Below, piece after piece: positions 1 to 14,400 of a DNA stretch of 64,000 nucleotides. The translations under genes were made by a program, and so were the position numbers. The DNA comes from Petrosia ficiformis (taxonomy: Eukaryota; Porifera; Demospongiae; Haplosclerida; Petrosiidae). The stretch lies in the NCBI GenBank assembly GCA_947044365.1, contig OX345644.1, forward strand, positions 6,455,077-6,519,076, in the 5' to 3' direction. The notes beneath the pieces are model-generated. The model was not told where the DNA came from, did not search any database, and saw only the letters and a program-made list of their open reading frames with translations. Positions within the stretch are counted from its first letter, which is position 1; each line of letters opens with the position of its first letter.

Positions 1-107
1 TCACCCACACATATCACTAAAAATCTGTATAGAGTACCAGCTTATTCTCATGCCTAAAACATTACTTTATTCGTTTTATATTTCTAACTATTGATGTCTT
101 TACCAAG

Positions 108-3100
108 GTTCGTAAGGGCTTGGATGCTGAAGAAGTGCTTGTTGAAATTGTTCAAGATAACCTGTATGATAAAATATGATTTCTAATTTACACATTCTTA
201 CTATTTTCCCACTGCCAGTTCAATCGTCTCACGAATGGCACAAACCAGAATGGGAGTTATGATTGAACAGTTTGCAAATACAAAGGTTAAAAGCTTCATG
301 TCCTCCATTAGTACCATTTTGTGCTTGACACATTATCAATACAAGATCATCTTTTTATGTATGTATCTCTCTCTCTCCATTTTTCATTATTTTTTAGGAT
401 TCCAGATTTCTGCACTTTTTAAGTTCTTTATGTGTATGTTCTGGTCGACCAATTCCATCAACTCAAAGTGAGTGGTATGACATGAATAATACAACTGTGA
501 TTTCATTCTTGTTTTTTTTCCTACCAATTTAGATCGTTTACTCAAGGAATTGGTTCTTAAACATAAGGTAAGTCAAAAAGCAAACTAATGCACATGGAGA
601 CAACATATTAACTATAAAGCTATTTTTGCTAATTAAGCTTGCATGTGAGCTTGTATGCTTTTGTTAAGTTCCTGCATAAAGAGCCAAGTTTGCCTGTAAG
701 GTTTCAATACAATGTTATTGATTTTAACATAATAATGCTTCCAAACCTCCATGTAATCCATATACAATATGCTAGATCTAGTTTGCTAACTATGCTAGTT
801 ATTTATACTCCAATCATTAGTGTACTTTGTCAGTTTATATATGTACAATAGAAGGTACATTATTACCCTAATCTTTCTTAGTTTATTAAAAATGGTGGTC
901 AGGAATTACTCTTGTATACATTAATTATAGTAGCGCTCAAATTAATTATGTTTTTGAAGTTACTGCATTGTATGGTTATTTAGCTATAGTATCATTACAT
1001 AGACTATGTTCATAAGGACTGAAGTACAAGAGACCAGAAATGGTAAGGAAGTTATATGTTATAGACCAGGGAATTCACCACCAATATCGATCAATCAAAT
1101 GGAAATACCTTGTGCTAAAGGGAAACAAACGCAACTAAGAGTTGAAAATCCAGACATGGTATGTCTTTGTTTGCAATATCTATACTTTCAAAAAAATTAA
1201 TTATGCAAATTTATATTTGCAATGGCATATCAATGCTAGTAAACACACTATTTACTTTATTAATGTTTGCAACTGTGACTTACTGTACTATGTATCTACT
1301 AAACATTATAAATACTTATGGTAATTATTAATACAATATATTGTAGTACATAATATGTATTGACTCATCCAGTATAGGAAACATTTATTACTGAAATATT
1401 ATAGTATAGCAGGGATGTTGTAATTACATTTGCAAATGTAATCATTACTACTCAATTACTTTGGGAAATTTCTTGTAATGATTACAATTGCAATTACTAA
1501 TTGATTTTAGTGGCAAAAATTGTAATCATTACTTTAAAAATGTAATCAATTACTAATTACAATTACAAAAAAAAGATTTACAATGTAGACTTCTAGACCA
1601 TGTGTTCATTAACTTTTAAAAATACAAGGTTCTCAAAGTTATTTGGCAGCAAACACTTCATTGAGCATCACATGGTGATAAAATTAACATTTTCAGTGAG
1701 CACAACTGACTTGTATGCACATAACAAACAAATCAATTACAATTACAATATTTAAATTACAATTACCAATTACTTCACCTTAAAATATCTCAATTTCCAC
1801 TACCATTACAATTACTTGGGGAAAAGTAATTAAATGTAATTAATTACAATTACTAATTACAATTACAACATCCCTGTAGTATAGTATCACTCATTATGTG
1901 GTTAAAAGATTTAAATACTGAGTAATGCTAAACAGCTAGCTCATTACATTATTCTGTAGTTGTGTAAAGAACCTAAGATGTAATATTTAAGTATTGATGA
2001 CAGTAATTTTATTGTCTACATAACAATTATTATTTAGAGTGACTGTGAACTTTTGGATGCACAACTTCATCTTTTTGGCAGATTATGCAAAGTATGTAAG
2101 AAAATTTACATGTTATTTGAATGTGACATGATTATAAAACTGCAAGGTGTGGGACGTTGTATATAGTGTGAATGGGTGGTTTTATGTCTATCTGTATGTG
2201 GAAGAGAGAGAGAGAGAGTAAATAATACTGTGACTAATGAGCAAAATACAGAATATTTTTTAATAAAGATCAACAAAGTATATATATTCATGATGCTGTA
2301 TACTCCTCTGCACAGGGAAACAACAAACCCTGTATTGATTGCTTGACAAAACCAAATAGTGAAGATGGAATGATTAGTTTTGAAGAAGCCCTTCTCTGTG
2401 CTAGTGATGATTCACTTCATCCTAAACTACGATCAAGATATGTTGAACTCATTCTTGTCATGTTTGTTGATGTTGGAGAGAATATACCTTTTCTGGATAA
2501 TCTCTGTTATTCATTTGTGAGTTGTGAGTAAATGGAATGATAGAAGGCATTTGGAAGTATGAACAAAAGCATCACTGGTGGCTGAGTGGCCAAATAATAT
2601 TGTTACTTGGACAGCATAGGAATTTGCCCAGCCCAGAATAACAGACAAACAGGCAGACATTTGCACTAAAAATATCTTTTTTAAAGCAACAAATACATTT
2701 ATGCAAAATAATGATTATGCTATTTTATATTAGATCTACAGTGAGCTTGATGCACATCCTTATGCTACCACTGGAAAAAGTGATACAGTTGCATTGACTG
2801 GAGTCGAGAATATACACTTCCCTCAACTGAAGAGCTGGGTACAAAGCGCTATCACTGCTAAGGTGTATGTATATCCTATTTAATTATGAATGTATGTATA
2901 TGTATTGTTTTAGTATAACCATAATGAGTTAGGGTAAGCCTGTTTTCTCAAAATGTTAGTTATAGATTCAACCTAGGCTTACTGAAACGTATTACTATAA
3001 CGACACCAGTAGTACTAGTATATGTAATGATATTACAATAATTTACACCTATACATTTTAATTTGAGATTAATGGAATATCCTTCTTTTAAAGCCTCTTT

Positions 3101-4977
3101 GTTGTGATGAGTCTCACATACAAAAAAATGAACTACTGGCACAAGTAATTGATGTACTAGGACACTTAGTACGATATGGTTACTATGACAATGAAAAAGA
3201 TATCAGCGAAGTTGTTGTTCCTCTAATTCACTTACTGGATGGAGAAACTGATTTACCATCTGAATATGCACAATGTAAATGTGTTTATGTGTTAGTTATT
3301 AATGTCTGTGTATGTATGTATGTATGTATGTCTGTGTGTATGTTAATGTGTATATCTGTGTGTATCTATGTGTGTATGTATACATGGACAATAAAATAAA
3401 TGTATGTTTTTGTTATGAGTAATCATGCTATCTTCATTCCACAAAACGTTTATGCTATCTATCAATTCAATATTTTATGTTCTTCTCATGTACAGCACTA
3501 CCTCCAGAAATAAATACCTTTCGTAAGAAAGGTAGAAAAGAGGACTCTCCAGTCAATAGACCAGTATTTGCAGTCAAAAACAAGTTTGTGAATTTATTAT
3601 ATAATAACTAACATTTCTAAGTAAAAAATGTCATTAAAAATTGATTGCATAGCATGTTTATAACGCTTTGTCTCGTATCTGAAGTTTTATAAAAATGTAA
3701 TATTATTTGTAATAAAATTGATACTAGCTGCAAGAAGATGTAGGAACGTCAAAACCAAAAAAGTGTGCAAACCACTTCCATATAACCCTACATAAGCACT
3801 TACACCGCTACATGTATTAAGCAAAATACGAAGAGCTGTACTCATGTAGGTTTATATGGAAGTGGTTTGTTTATATACTACCTATGTCAGGTCATTTATG
3901 ACTAATGTTACTTATCACATAATATGCCATCTGATTTGCACTGATCAATGATCATTAACTATAGGATTCTGGAAGTATTGGACCTGATTTTGAAATTTGA
4001 GTTTTATGTGAAACTGCAAGTGAGTCGTGAATTTCTCAATGTATTCTTCAATTCATATATATATATATATATGTGTGTTATATAGCATGGTTCAGAGGTC
4101 TATATGCGACCGATGAACCATGCTATATAAAATATATTTCATACAAACATTTACTTACCTGTGAGCTAAAGAGTCCATTTTTGACACACCTACTTTCATG
4201 CTTTCATGAGCATGCGCATGGCATAAAAAAAATATAAACCTGTTTTGAGGGTTATATACAAAATATAAACTTTGTGCGTTAATTAGAATATAGGAAAAAT
4301 GCATGTAATTCGAGGCACAGAAATAATTATAGTCATGATATATATATATATTATATATATATATACAGTTATGTGACCAATTATTCTGTTTTTATTAATT
4401 TACAATAAATCCAAAATATATAATATTTCATATGTTTATGAGTTATTTGCTGATTTTTCTTTTTTAGAAATTCATTTTTGATTTTAAGCTTGTTGAAGGT
4501 ACTGGAAGGAAACGAATTGGAACTGGTGCTGGTGTTTTCTCTCCTCCCACAGTACTACAACAACTCAATGGCCGCATCGATCCTGAAAAAGTTCAAGAAT
4601 ATTTGTATTCCAAGAGTATGATTAGGTAAGTCATTAAATAACTACCTATAGTAGAGAATGTGTGGAACACAGACAAGTAGTGAGAGACAGAGACAGGCAG
4701 TTAGAGACAGAGACAGACAGAGGAGAGGGACATGAATAAAGCACATTAGTCCATCTGACATTAATGTTATAGTGCTGTTCGTGGTCGTCTTAAGCTCGTG
4801 TGTGATGATGATGAAAAAGGATGTGGACTTGCTCCTAAAGATTACTGTGAAACAAATCTTCAACAAGTCTTGCTTGATCTATCATGTTATGATTGTGAGG
4901 TGTTAGTTTCATCATCACTACACTTACTTACACAAATGTACTACTTTTATGAAGAGCTATTCAGCAAAGCACAACAG
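108..4977 (+). CDS. ITPR: Gene A exons 1-13: end of IP3-binding core and first armadillo/RIH region
   Basis: Exons: 108-163, 219-285, 398-467, 533-567, 1003-1158, 2038-2091, 2316-2516, 2734-2862, 3094-3274, 3496-3583, 3965-4019, 4468-4625, 4773-4977. The FLSSLCVC...IPSTQ segment in exon 3 and the MFIRTE start of exon 5 align with the conserved FLDYLSDLCV...IPVTQ...ILI(R/E)T region just after the IP3-binding core of vertebrate IP3Rs. Exon 7 ([21 protein letters not shown], then VDVGENIPFLDN) and exon 9 ([19 protein letters not shown]) are the best-conserved helical parts and match exons 27 and 29 of gene B. Exon 4 is 3 nt shorter and exon 12 is 21 nt longer than in B, so frame is kept. Introns are 35-879 nt. 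The longest (1159-2037) holds a complete MITE. Confidence 0.9.
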
Positions 4978-7900
4978 GTATGTACAATTCAGATTTGTAT
5001 AGGCATTCATTAAGTTCATGGTCCCATTAGAGTTTCCAAAGAACATTTTGTTTTCATTTTGTAACTGAAACAATCAATGTATTGGTTTCAAAATAAGCAC
5101 CAAAGTACCTTGCTCTGATTAGAGTTTTGAGAGAACATTGAAATCCTCACAGTTTTTTCAAAATACAAGTACAGTCGTATTGGAAATGTTTCATCCCAAT
5201 CTGAAAAAATTATATTTTTGGTATCAAATGAGCACCAAGATTATATATATATATATATAAAGCCCATATATGTTTTACATAATTATACTATAATATTGCA
5301 TATACAAATGTATTATGTAATTCATACCCAATAATTAGTATAATGTATTGATTGATTTGTTGGTGCAGGCACAGTTATTAGTTTGTGACCAGTCCATTCA
5401 AGACTACAAAATTGTCAACCAGCTTCTACCTCAATTGAGACAACTATTACGTGTGGATCCTGATCATGAAACTCAAGACCAACTTATTAATATACTAGAT
5501 GAACTATGTTCCCTGTGTGTGTTTACAAATCATTCAGATGAACCTAATGTACAAAACCAAATTATGATGGATAACTTTGGTTAGTATTCTGCTAATTATA
5601 ATTATTGTTATTATATTGCACACTAAAGCGGATTGCATTGAGTTGAAACTGAGCTTATTAAAAATCATGAAAACGTCCATTGGAAACAAACAGATATAGC
5701 ACATACATACCACAATTACCAAACACAAACTGATTTTTTCAGATTCAGTTCTCATATACAATGCAAATTTACAACTGTGAATTTATAATGTGCTTGCCTA
5801 CTTTAAAATATTATATATAACTCTATACTGGTTTTTTTACACTGAATATTGCTCAAAGCAATAAGAAATCATCGAAGTTCTAGTTGGGCAAAATGTTAAT
5901 TATTTGTCAGAGTGTCTGATTCCAGTTTAATATTCCTAATCAATGCATCTATTAAGATGAATATCACTGAATCACATACACACTGATTACATTGATAACT
6001 ACATGCACACAGGGTTGGTATCTGACATATTGAGTTTTGTGTTTTCGAAAGGCTTAGCTGGACTTGGGATGCAAGCAATGCCAGGAGTTCCAGAAGGTAT
6101 TAACCAACAATGTGCTATATATAAAATAAAATCATACTTCTATTGTTTAATGATTGTTTACAAATAATTTTGTTAGTGACAGTTCGTGAAGAAGTGTTTC
6201 AGAAATGTTTCCATTTATTAAAAAATCTCACTATTGATAACGAACGAGTAAGTATTAGATAATTCTATATAATTTTTATGTACATATATGCACATTCAAT
6301 CACTGTCGTTCTGTTGTATTGTAGTTATCTAGTTGATCAACAATAACCTTTTTAGCATAAAGGCTGATTCTCGCAATTGTTCTGTGTCAATGCGTGATGC
6401 ATGTCTATTAATTATTACTACAATGAGCACATGGTTGCTAAAATTTGATTGGTCTGTATCTGAGTAATGCACACTACAGTAACGGTTCCTGGGTGATGCA
6501 TTGGTTCATTTCGAATCCCTCTTAGCCAGTCCAAAATATTGAAAACATAAAACCACACCCTTCGAAATGATTTTTAAAAATTACCTTTACCTATGTCAAA
6601 GAAATGACTCTTAGGTATGTGGCAATGATGAAAATCTATTCCAAAGCTAAAATGTTTCATAGAGCTCGTTAGTAGCATATCAAAACATCTTTGAATGTTA
6701 GTTTATATCCAATGACCACACCTCTCATGAATAAATAAATGAGTAAAATATTTCTGTTTGGTTCACATACCTACAATCAGACCCACCCTTCTAGACCTGC
6801 CACTGCACCAGCGATCCTGAGACAGAAATTGAAGCTATCTAGGCAACCTTTGCATCATATTTTGAAAGAGCCTGAATTGATTATTTCAAAACAGTATTTT
6901 TGCTATAACAATCAGTGCTAAATTAAAATTTCTTTCTTATAATACACACACATTTGATCTACTCACTTTCTTTAAAGTACATTGATATTAATTTAACATA
7001 ATTTTCCCATCAGGTACAACAGCACTTGTTCAACAGAATTGATGACCTTCTGCAGGTCAAAGTACCTGTTAGTACTTTAGCCAATCTTGCAGATCTATTG
7101 ACTGAGGTATACTATTCAATATATAGCCTTAATTTTCATTTTCAAAAATATCTTCATTCTATTCTAATTGCATTCTTTAGGTGTTCACTGGGGGTCCAGA
7201 CTTTGTTCTTAAAGTCACAGAATGTCATGTTGAAAGGATCTTTGAAATAATTGTGAATTGTCAGGATGCTACTGTACAGGCTCAGTTCATGATTACATTA
7301 GAAGCAATGGCAAAGGTAATGTTGATAGTTAGAATCTGGATCTAAACTACTGACTGTACCTTTACCATACCATGGTAGCAAGAGTTCTGAGAAACATGGG
7401 GATCGACTCGGAGTATGGTTTGATTCTCCTAATTTTGTTCACATGTGCAAAGGCCTTAAACTAAATAATATTATAGGGATACTAGCATACACACACAACA
7501 CCATTAAATCAACGTTTTACATTTCTGAACAAGATGTACTTTTCACTATACAAGCATGAAACAGATTTACATAAATAGAATAACTAACTCTTAACTTATT
7601 TTTAATTTTAATATTCTGGTTCTTATTTTTGTTTTATTATTTTAAGACATTATATGTGTGTATTATTTTAAGACAGTTTATCTCCTTCCAAATGAAGACA
7701 TAAGATTTATTTACTCACACAGATTGAGAAGTTAAACTTGCCTGTGAGACGTAATCAAGGTTTGATTGTGAAGAACTTTTGTCGTCTAAGAGGTAAATTT
7801 TGTCAGGATGAGCTAGGGGAAGGACGTAGTTTTGAAGAAGGCCGTATGCGCAGACTAAGAAAAGTAAGTTATTAACAGATACAAGTCAACTTTATTATTA

Positions 7901-10900
7901 CTATGCGTGATAATTATTATGTAGAGTAATTATACTTGAATCCACTATTAAATTATAGTAATGTCAGCCATTAATAATTATGCCAGTTGTGTTTGTGTGT
8001 GTGCATGTATGTATGATTATACAAGCTAATTATGTATAATATTATTATCTGATTTTCGCAAACAAGACTTGTTACAAACATATTGCCTCTCCTAGATATT
8101 AAATTTAGTTGGCTCCATGTATATATAGTGTGTCAAGTTGAAACCTGATTTTTTTTAATTAAGTAACTGCAAAATTTAGTGTGTATGTACATACTTGTAC
8201 ATAAAGAATGTACTTCACTTAAAAAATGATGTTGTATCAAACTGATTGAAGCCATGCATAGGAAGTGACCTCTGAATCATGTTCATTTTTCAGCCGGAAG
8301 TCAAACCTCCTGATGCAAAACTGCAGCTCCTACTCAGTGTTACTGATATGTTAGCAGCTTGTGCTGAAGGGAAAAACCACTTCATTGAGTCAATATGTCA
8401 GAATATATTTTCTATTGAAGAACTAATAAAGTAAGTTAGCTTTATTACAAAGTTAGCTTCCTTTATACTTTATCTTGTAGTATAATGAGTAGCCGTCACC
8501 TCCCTGCAATGAGGAAGAGACCTTTTGTACGTTTTCTTATATGGGCATACATGAACACAGATGGAGACAGTGAAACCAATAGAGAAACTACTCTTACACA
8601 TGGACTGTAAGTTGTAAAACATTCTAAACATATATATTTGACATTTGCTTCTCACCCTAACATGAGTATCATTTTAGCTATATAATTAGGCCTGTGTATT
8701 TGAATTAGCAAGTTTTTCAACAAATATATACTTCTATTACAGTGTAATTTGGAATTACTTGGAACATCTTGCTAAACTTTTAAGGAGAATTGCTGAGGTA
8801 TTGCAGCTGGTTCCTCATGACCAAGACAAAGACAAACTTAGAAGCACGCTCAGATTATCTATTAGAAAACGCTGTTACTCTACAGTAATGGAACGACCTC
8901 ATATACGTACACATTCAGTGGGAATACCTGATGTTACCGGTATGTGTATAGTTATGTATGCAAATGTGTAACTTGCATAATGTATTAACAATAGTGATAT
9001 ATAATATTTTCATGTGTCTAATTAATAATTATTATGTATTTTTGTACTGTTCAAATGCATTTATGTATTTTGCATTTCGTGAGGAAAGAAAAAAAAGAAA
9101 ACAAATAAAATAAAGAAATAAACATCATGATTATTCATTTTTTTATATACATGTTTATTTCCTCTTTATCAGGTGAAGATGGTCGGATTAAACCCGGAAT
9201 TTTGGAATACCTAATGGATGGTATAATTCCTCTACTACATGCCTACTACAGCTCATTTTTTAACCCTTTTGATACTCCAATCGAAAGCCAAAAGATTAAC
9301 GAATTTGATGTTTCAGCACAGATCTTAAATAGTTTACTGGTACAGTTCATATTACATAACACTAAAGTTTGTTGTTTACTCACTTGTGTAAATATAGATT
9401 TTTAGCATGTTGTAGTACAAACTTTGTGTCATAGTATTGTTTGTAGTTATTCGCCAGAGATTATCTCCACTTGTTTATTACTGTTTGGAGGAAGTAATGT
9501 ATGATCAAACGTTTCCTTGCAATTCAGGAAACCAGTGAAATTTCATATCTACAAATATCCTCGGCTTCCTATTCATAAATATCTCAAGTAGATTTGCGTA
9601 TAATAATTTCTTTACAGATTAATTTAATTGGGAGTAGAAATAGTTTCATCACTTTGTCTTTTGTTCATTTTCTAGTTGCTTAAAGATGAAATGGTGAAGT
9701 TCTTTTCTAGTGAGCTTCAAATTGAAATGTTTCAGGATACAATACAATGTTTGTGTCAACACCAAGAAATCAGAGAAAAGGCTGGAATTACTGATAGGGT
9801 TAGCATGATACCAGTGTGACATTGTGTTATTAGAGGTTTTAATTGTTTTTTTATAGTGATTTCATACTTAGTTATTTTTATAGTATTTATCTGACCTACG
9901 AGGTTCTAATTCTACAGTGGCTTGTGGCAAAGTCGAGGGCTGCCATGCAACTAGAAACATCCAAAACCAATGGTCTGATAAGACCTCCCAAATGATATAG
10001 TGTTTATGCTTGCCTTAACTGGTCTGATAAGCAATAACATAGACCTAACAAACATGTAATGGTTGCCATGGTAGCATATGCTACGTCATTATATAATTAT
10101 TGTTTGTGATGTTGTGTGCAAACTGTACTGAATATTGTTTTCAAATTTTAACTGTTTATAGAACATGAAAGGATTACAAGACATGACTCTACAGATCCCA
10201 GAACGACAATATATTAAACAGTACGAAGCTCAACAGCAACTCAATGATGAATTTCATCAATTCAGTAGTAATTATCATCTATCCTACATGGGACCCAATA
10301 CTGCTAAACATCAGATTGACTCACCTGTAGATGAACTTGGTGTGTTACAGTTATAATAATATCACTTATCACATGTTCCCATAATTATATAATTACATAT
10401 GTTAAAAACCTGATTCATGCTATTCAAACACTCATATATGTGTAGTATATAACTAAATAGTTTGCTACTTATGATATTAAAGATTTGCACAGGTTTTATT
10501 AAATGGAATCAATTTCTCTTTAGAATACAGTGATAATGGAGAAAAGCTTCCTCTAGGACCTAACTTCCAGCAGCTTGTAGCCCTATACTACAAGTAAGTA
10601 ATAAGTATATATTAAGTATAGTTTAGTAAACTTTTAATTATAGTGATGATGGGGATGAACACCCTAGAGTAAAAGAGGAAACACAGTACCTGTTAAAGCA
10701 ATTACAGTAAGGCTTGACTTCAAATAAAATGATTAGTGCATTTTTTTATATCTATTCCTACTACAGAATATCTATTGGCAGTACGGACCAACTAAATGAA
10801 ACAGAACAGGAGAAACAAGATAAACTGGATATACGATGCTTACAAGTAATCTTAGCAACAAATATCTACACTGCTATTGTGCCCTGTTAAAATTATTATC

Positions 10901-11325
10901 ATTCATCAATTGTTATTACTCTATGCTAATGGAGATTGTGCCTCACATGTGCCCCTTTGCAATAACTAGTCATTATATGACCCCAACCTAGTGATAATAT
11001 CGTGGCTGTTTATCACTTGTGGTGTGTTTTTAATAATAGGTACTTCGTGCACTAATTCATAATCAGATAAAGAAAATTGATCCTGAACTTAAAGAAAGGA
11101 AACCAGGAAAGTATAGAGAGTGAGTCCAAAAGAACTAATAATTCTATACCTATCAATATTCATTAATACTTAAATGTTCTGTGTGTGAATAGGAAAAGTA
11201 AACATCTATATGTTCCAGTCCAGAATTGCATACAAAGTTTTCAAGGCAATGCAATTCAAAAAGTAAGTACTACACTTAATACATATACATTTATGATAAT
11301 ATACCTAATATTACATCCTTTTCCA

Positions 11326-11408
<83 letters not shown>

Positions 11409-14400
11409 GTTTCTCCTTTTGTCTCTGTGTCTGCCTCTCCTTTGTATTTCTTTTTCTTTCTCTCATCCTGTTTCCTCATGCATAGGTAATTCCTCTTCTC
11501 TCCCATCCAAATGAAGCCATAACACAAGAGGCATTAGCACTGATGAAAGCTCTCTTGTTTTCAGGCAATGAAGAGGTTCAAAGAGGAATAGAGCTAAATG
11601 TCCGAGAAATCAGAGAAGAAACACTATTCTTAAATTTGAAAAAGATACTTGAGAATGCTAGCCTGAATTACAAAGAAATGTATAGTTTATAGTTAACACA
11701 CTCATTACATAATATACTCTACTATACATACAAACCCGCTTCTTTTACAAAACTATTTTTCATCAACAGGAGACATTTACTCCTACAACTTGATATCAAA
11801 CAAGATAGATTTAGTGTAAGTACTAACATACAGACTTTATGTTTAGTTACATTCTCTTTCACACTAAAACCTTACCTTATAATTTATCTTCAGGATTCTA
11901 TGAGACAAATATATAAAAGTATGTCTGAGTTACATCTGGCTTCAGTAAGTTCAAAGAAGAAATTTGAATTCTGTTTGGTAATGTATTTTTATACCTACAG
12001 TTGCAAGTCCATGCTAGTAAAGTTGAAATTGATGAGGATCATGTAAGCATAAGTATTATCATAATTATGATCACTTATTACTAATATACATTATTATTCA
12101 TTATATAGACTGTCGCTGTAACAGGAAAGGAAATTCTTATTTCAATGGAAAGACTTGACAAAAGTGGTGAATATACAATTGAAGGGCTCACAACCATAGT
12201 GGACTGACCCACAGTAATTTGTCTACATTGCAGAAAATGCCTTAAAAATTGGGTATATTCCAATACCAAATATGAAATATTTTTCATAGCTTTAATTGTT
12301 ATCTGCTCCTGAAACACATTTTGAGAGTGTTTTCACATTAACTTGGGTATATTACTGTTTAGTATCCAATTCACTTTGATTCTCAGCCCTTCAATTTCAA
12401 AATACGAACTTTAAATGAGTACATAATCTCATAAGTCCTTTTAAACTTAATATTAATTGTTTATTCACTTCATTTTTATATTTGTATTTCACAAAGATTC
12501 TCTTCAGCGATATTCACTCAAACGTCAAAGAACAGTTGAAGAAGATGAAACTGAAGTATGTTATATATAGCCTCTATTTATCTTGGTATCATCCAAACTC
12601 CATATACATAGCTATCCAATGCATATATACTTACACTGTAAAAATGTATTAGGTTATTTTTAACCTTCAGTTGGTTAAAGGAGTTTCAATGTAATTTTGT
12701 TTCCTCAGTAGTGATTTGTTTTTCCTGCTAGTAATATTTACTATAATGGTATTCACTATATAGTATAATTAACACTGTTAATTATACCCACTAAGGAAAT
12801 CCTTATATGGTAGTGCATGCATAGTGCTCAGCTATTAATCTAAAAATAAAATTATACTTGAATATTATTCTTAAGTCGGTATGTAATTATAGTATAGGCA
12901 ATGTCATAACAATAGCTAGAGTATAACCCACACTATTATGGTACATTAAATTAAATTAAAACAGTAGTACAGCCTACGTCATAACAATAGCTAGAGTATA
13001 ACCCACACTATATATTATGGTACATTAAATTAAATTAAAACAGTAGTACAGCCTACTTCTTAACAATAGCTACAGTTATATACAAAATACATGTCATAAT
13101 AAAGTATAGTACAGTGTATAAAGCATACCATTATAGATATAATCTGTGTAATTTCCATTCAAGTTCCTATGAAAAGAACAGATGTTACAGTAATTAGTAT
13201 CTACATGAATACAATAACAAATTACATCTGTTGTACATACATTTCTACGGATTTTCTATTCTTTATTTTCACATGTACTTTATGTATTAGTCAATATAGA
13301 TTAATATCAAAAGAAATAGATTACCACCTGTAAACATTACCTAGCAAAAAAAAAGATATGAGAAATTGATTGATATGGTTCAGGAGCATGTTATTAACAT
13401 TGTATCAAAACTCATGTAACCAAATGGGTGTTAAAATAACCAATTAATTTTGACACTGATATAATTATTATAGACATATCTATATAAGTTATAATGATGA
13501 TCACATATTTATCAAAAATACATCGAATCATTCTTTTTTTTTTACATCTGTCCATTTCTTTATTAATTTTGTATGCTCTGCTTATAAACCTTAAAAGTCA
13601 CTACATGAACCTTGCACCCCACTGGAAAGACAAGGTAAACATTCCTCTTTGTCTGAACTAATGGACAATGATACTAGCTGGACTAGCCTTGTATTAGAAG
13701 TTGTCGGTTTGATGTGTGATGGTCAACACAGAGTTTTACAAGATTACCTTAGAGAGCAGCCTGACAATTTCAAGGCAAGTTCACACTTTCTTTAGATTAC
13801 CATCGTAATGTATTTGCATCTGTACATGTGTGCTAATGTGTCTATACAGTAATATTTGTAGTAGTACACTCGTTTCTTTCTCCTAGAGTGTAAATGTTGT
13901 TGCTGAGGTTGCCAGTTTCTTGCACATATATGCTGATGAACTTACACCATACAATCTCGGTCAAGTACATAAAATTCTACAAGCCTTGATAGAAATGTGT
14001 GTAGGGAATGTCAATAACCTACTGGTCATATTTGACAAGCTAGTCATAGAACCGATTAACTCTATCCTGAAACTATCATTACTTGACAAGCACAAAAATT
14101 GTTCCGTTGGGAAAAAGCTTGTAAGATGCTTGTTGGTGTGTATTGTTTGTACATCATAATTCAAAACTCAATATAAAGTGAAACCATATACATTTTTTTC
14201 ACTTTTAAGTGCCATCGGTGTCATCATATTCTCGACCTTGTTAATGTGAAAGGCAGTGCGGTTGAGTTACTTGATGCTATGTTGGAGGAAACTAGTTCCC
14301 AAACACATTTTGTTGCACAAGTAAGGACTATATTCAATATAAAGTTAAAAGAATGAGATTGGCTGCGTACAATGGCAAATACTATAATAAGCATGTTGAT

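Noticed and set aside
7371..7436. tRNA-like motif TGGTAGCAAGAG followed by GGTTTGATTCTCC
   Set aside because: Both boxes deviate from consensus and no repeat copy was seen. It may be a decayed SINE but is too weak to annotate.
11185..11514. Open frame with long Leu-Ser repeats, and its minus-strand Arg-Glu counterpart
   Set aside because: Translation of the CT microsatellite, overlapping real exons 30 and 31 of gene A in other frames.
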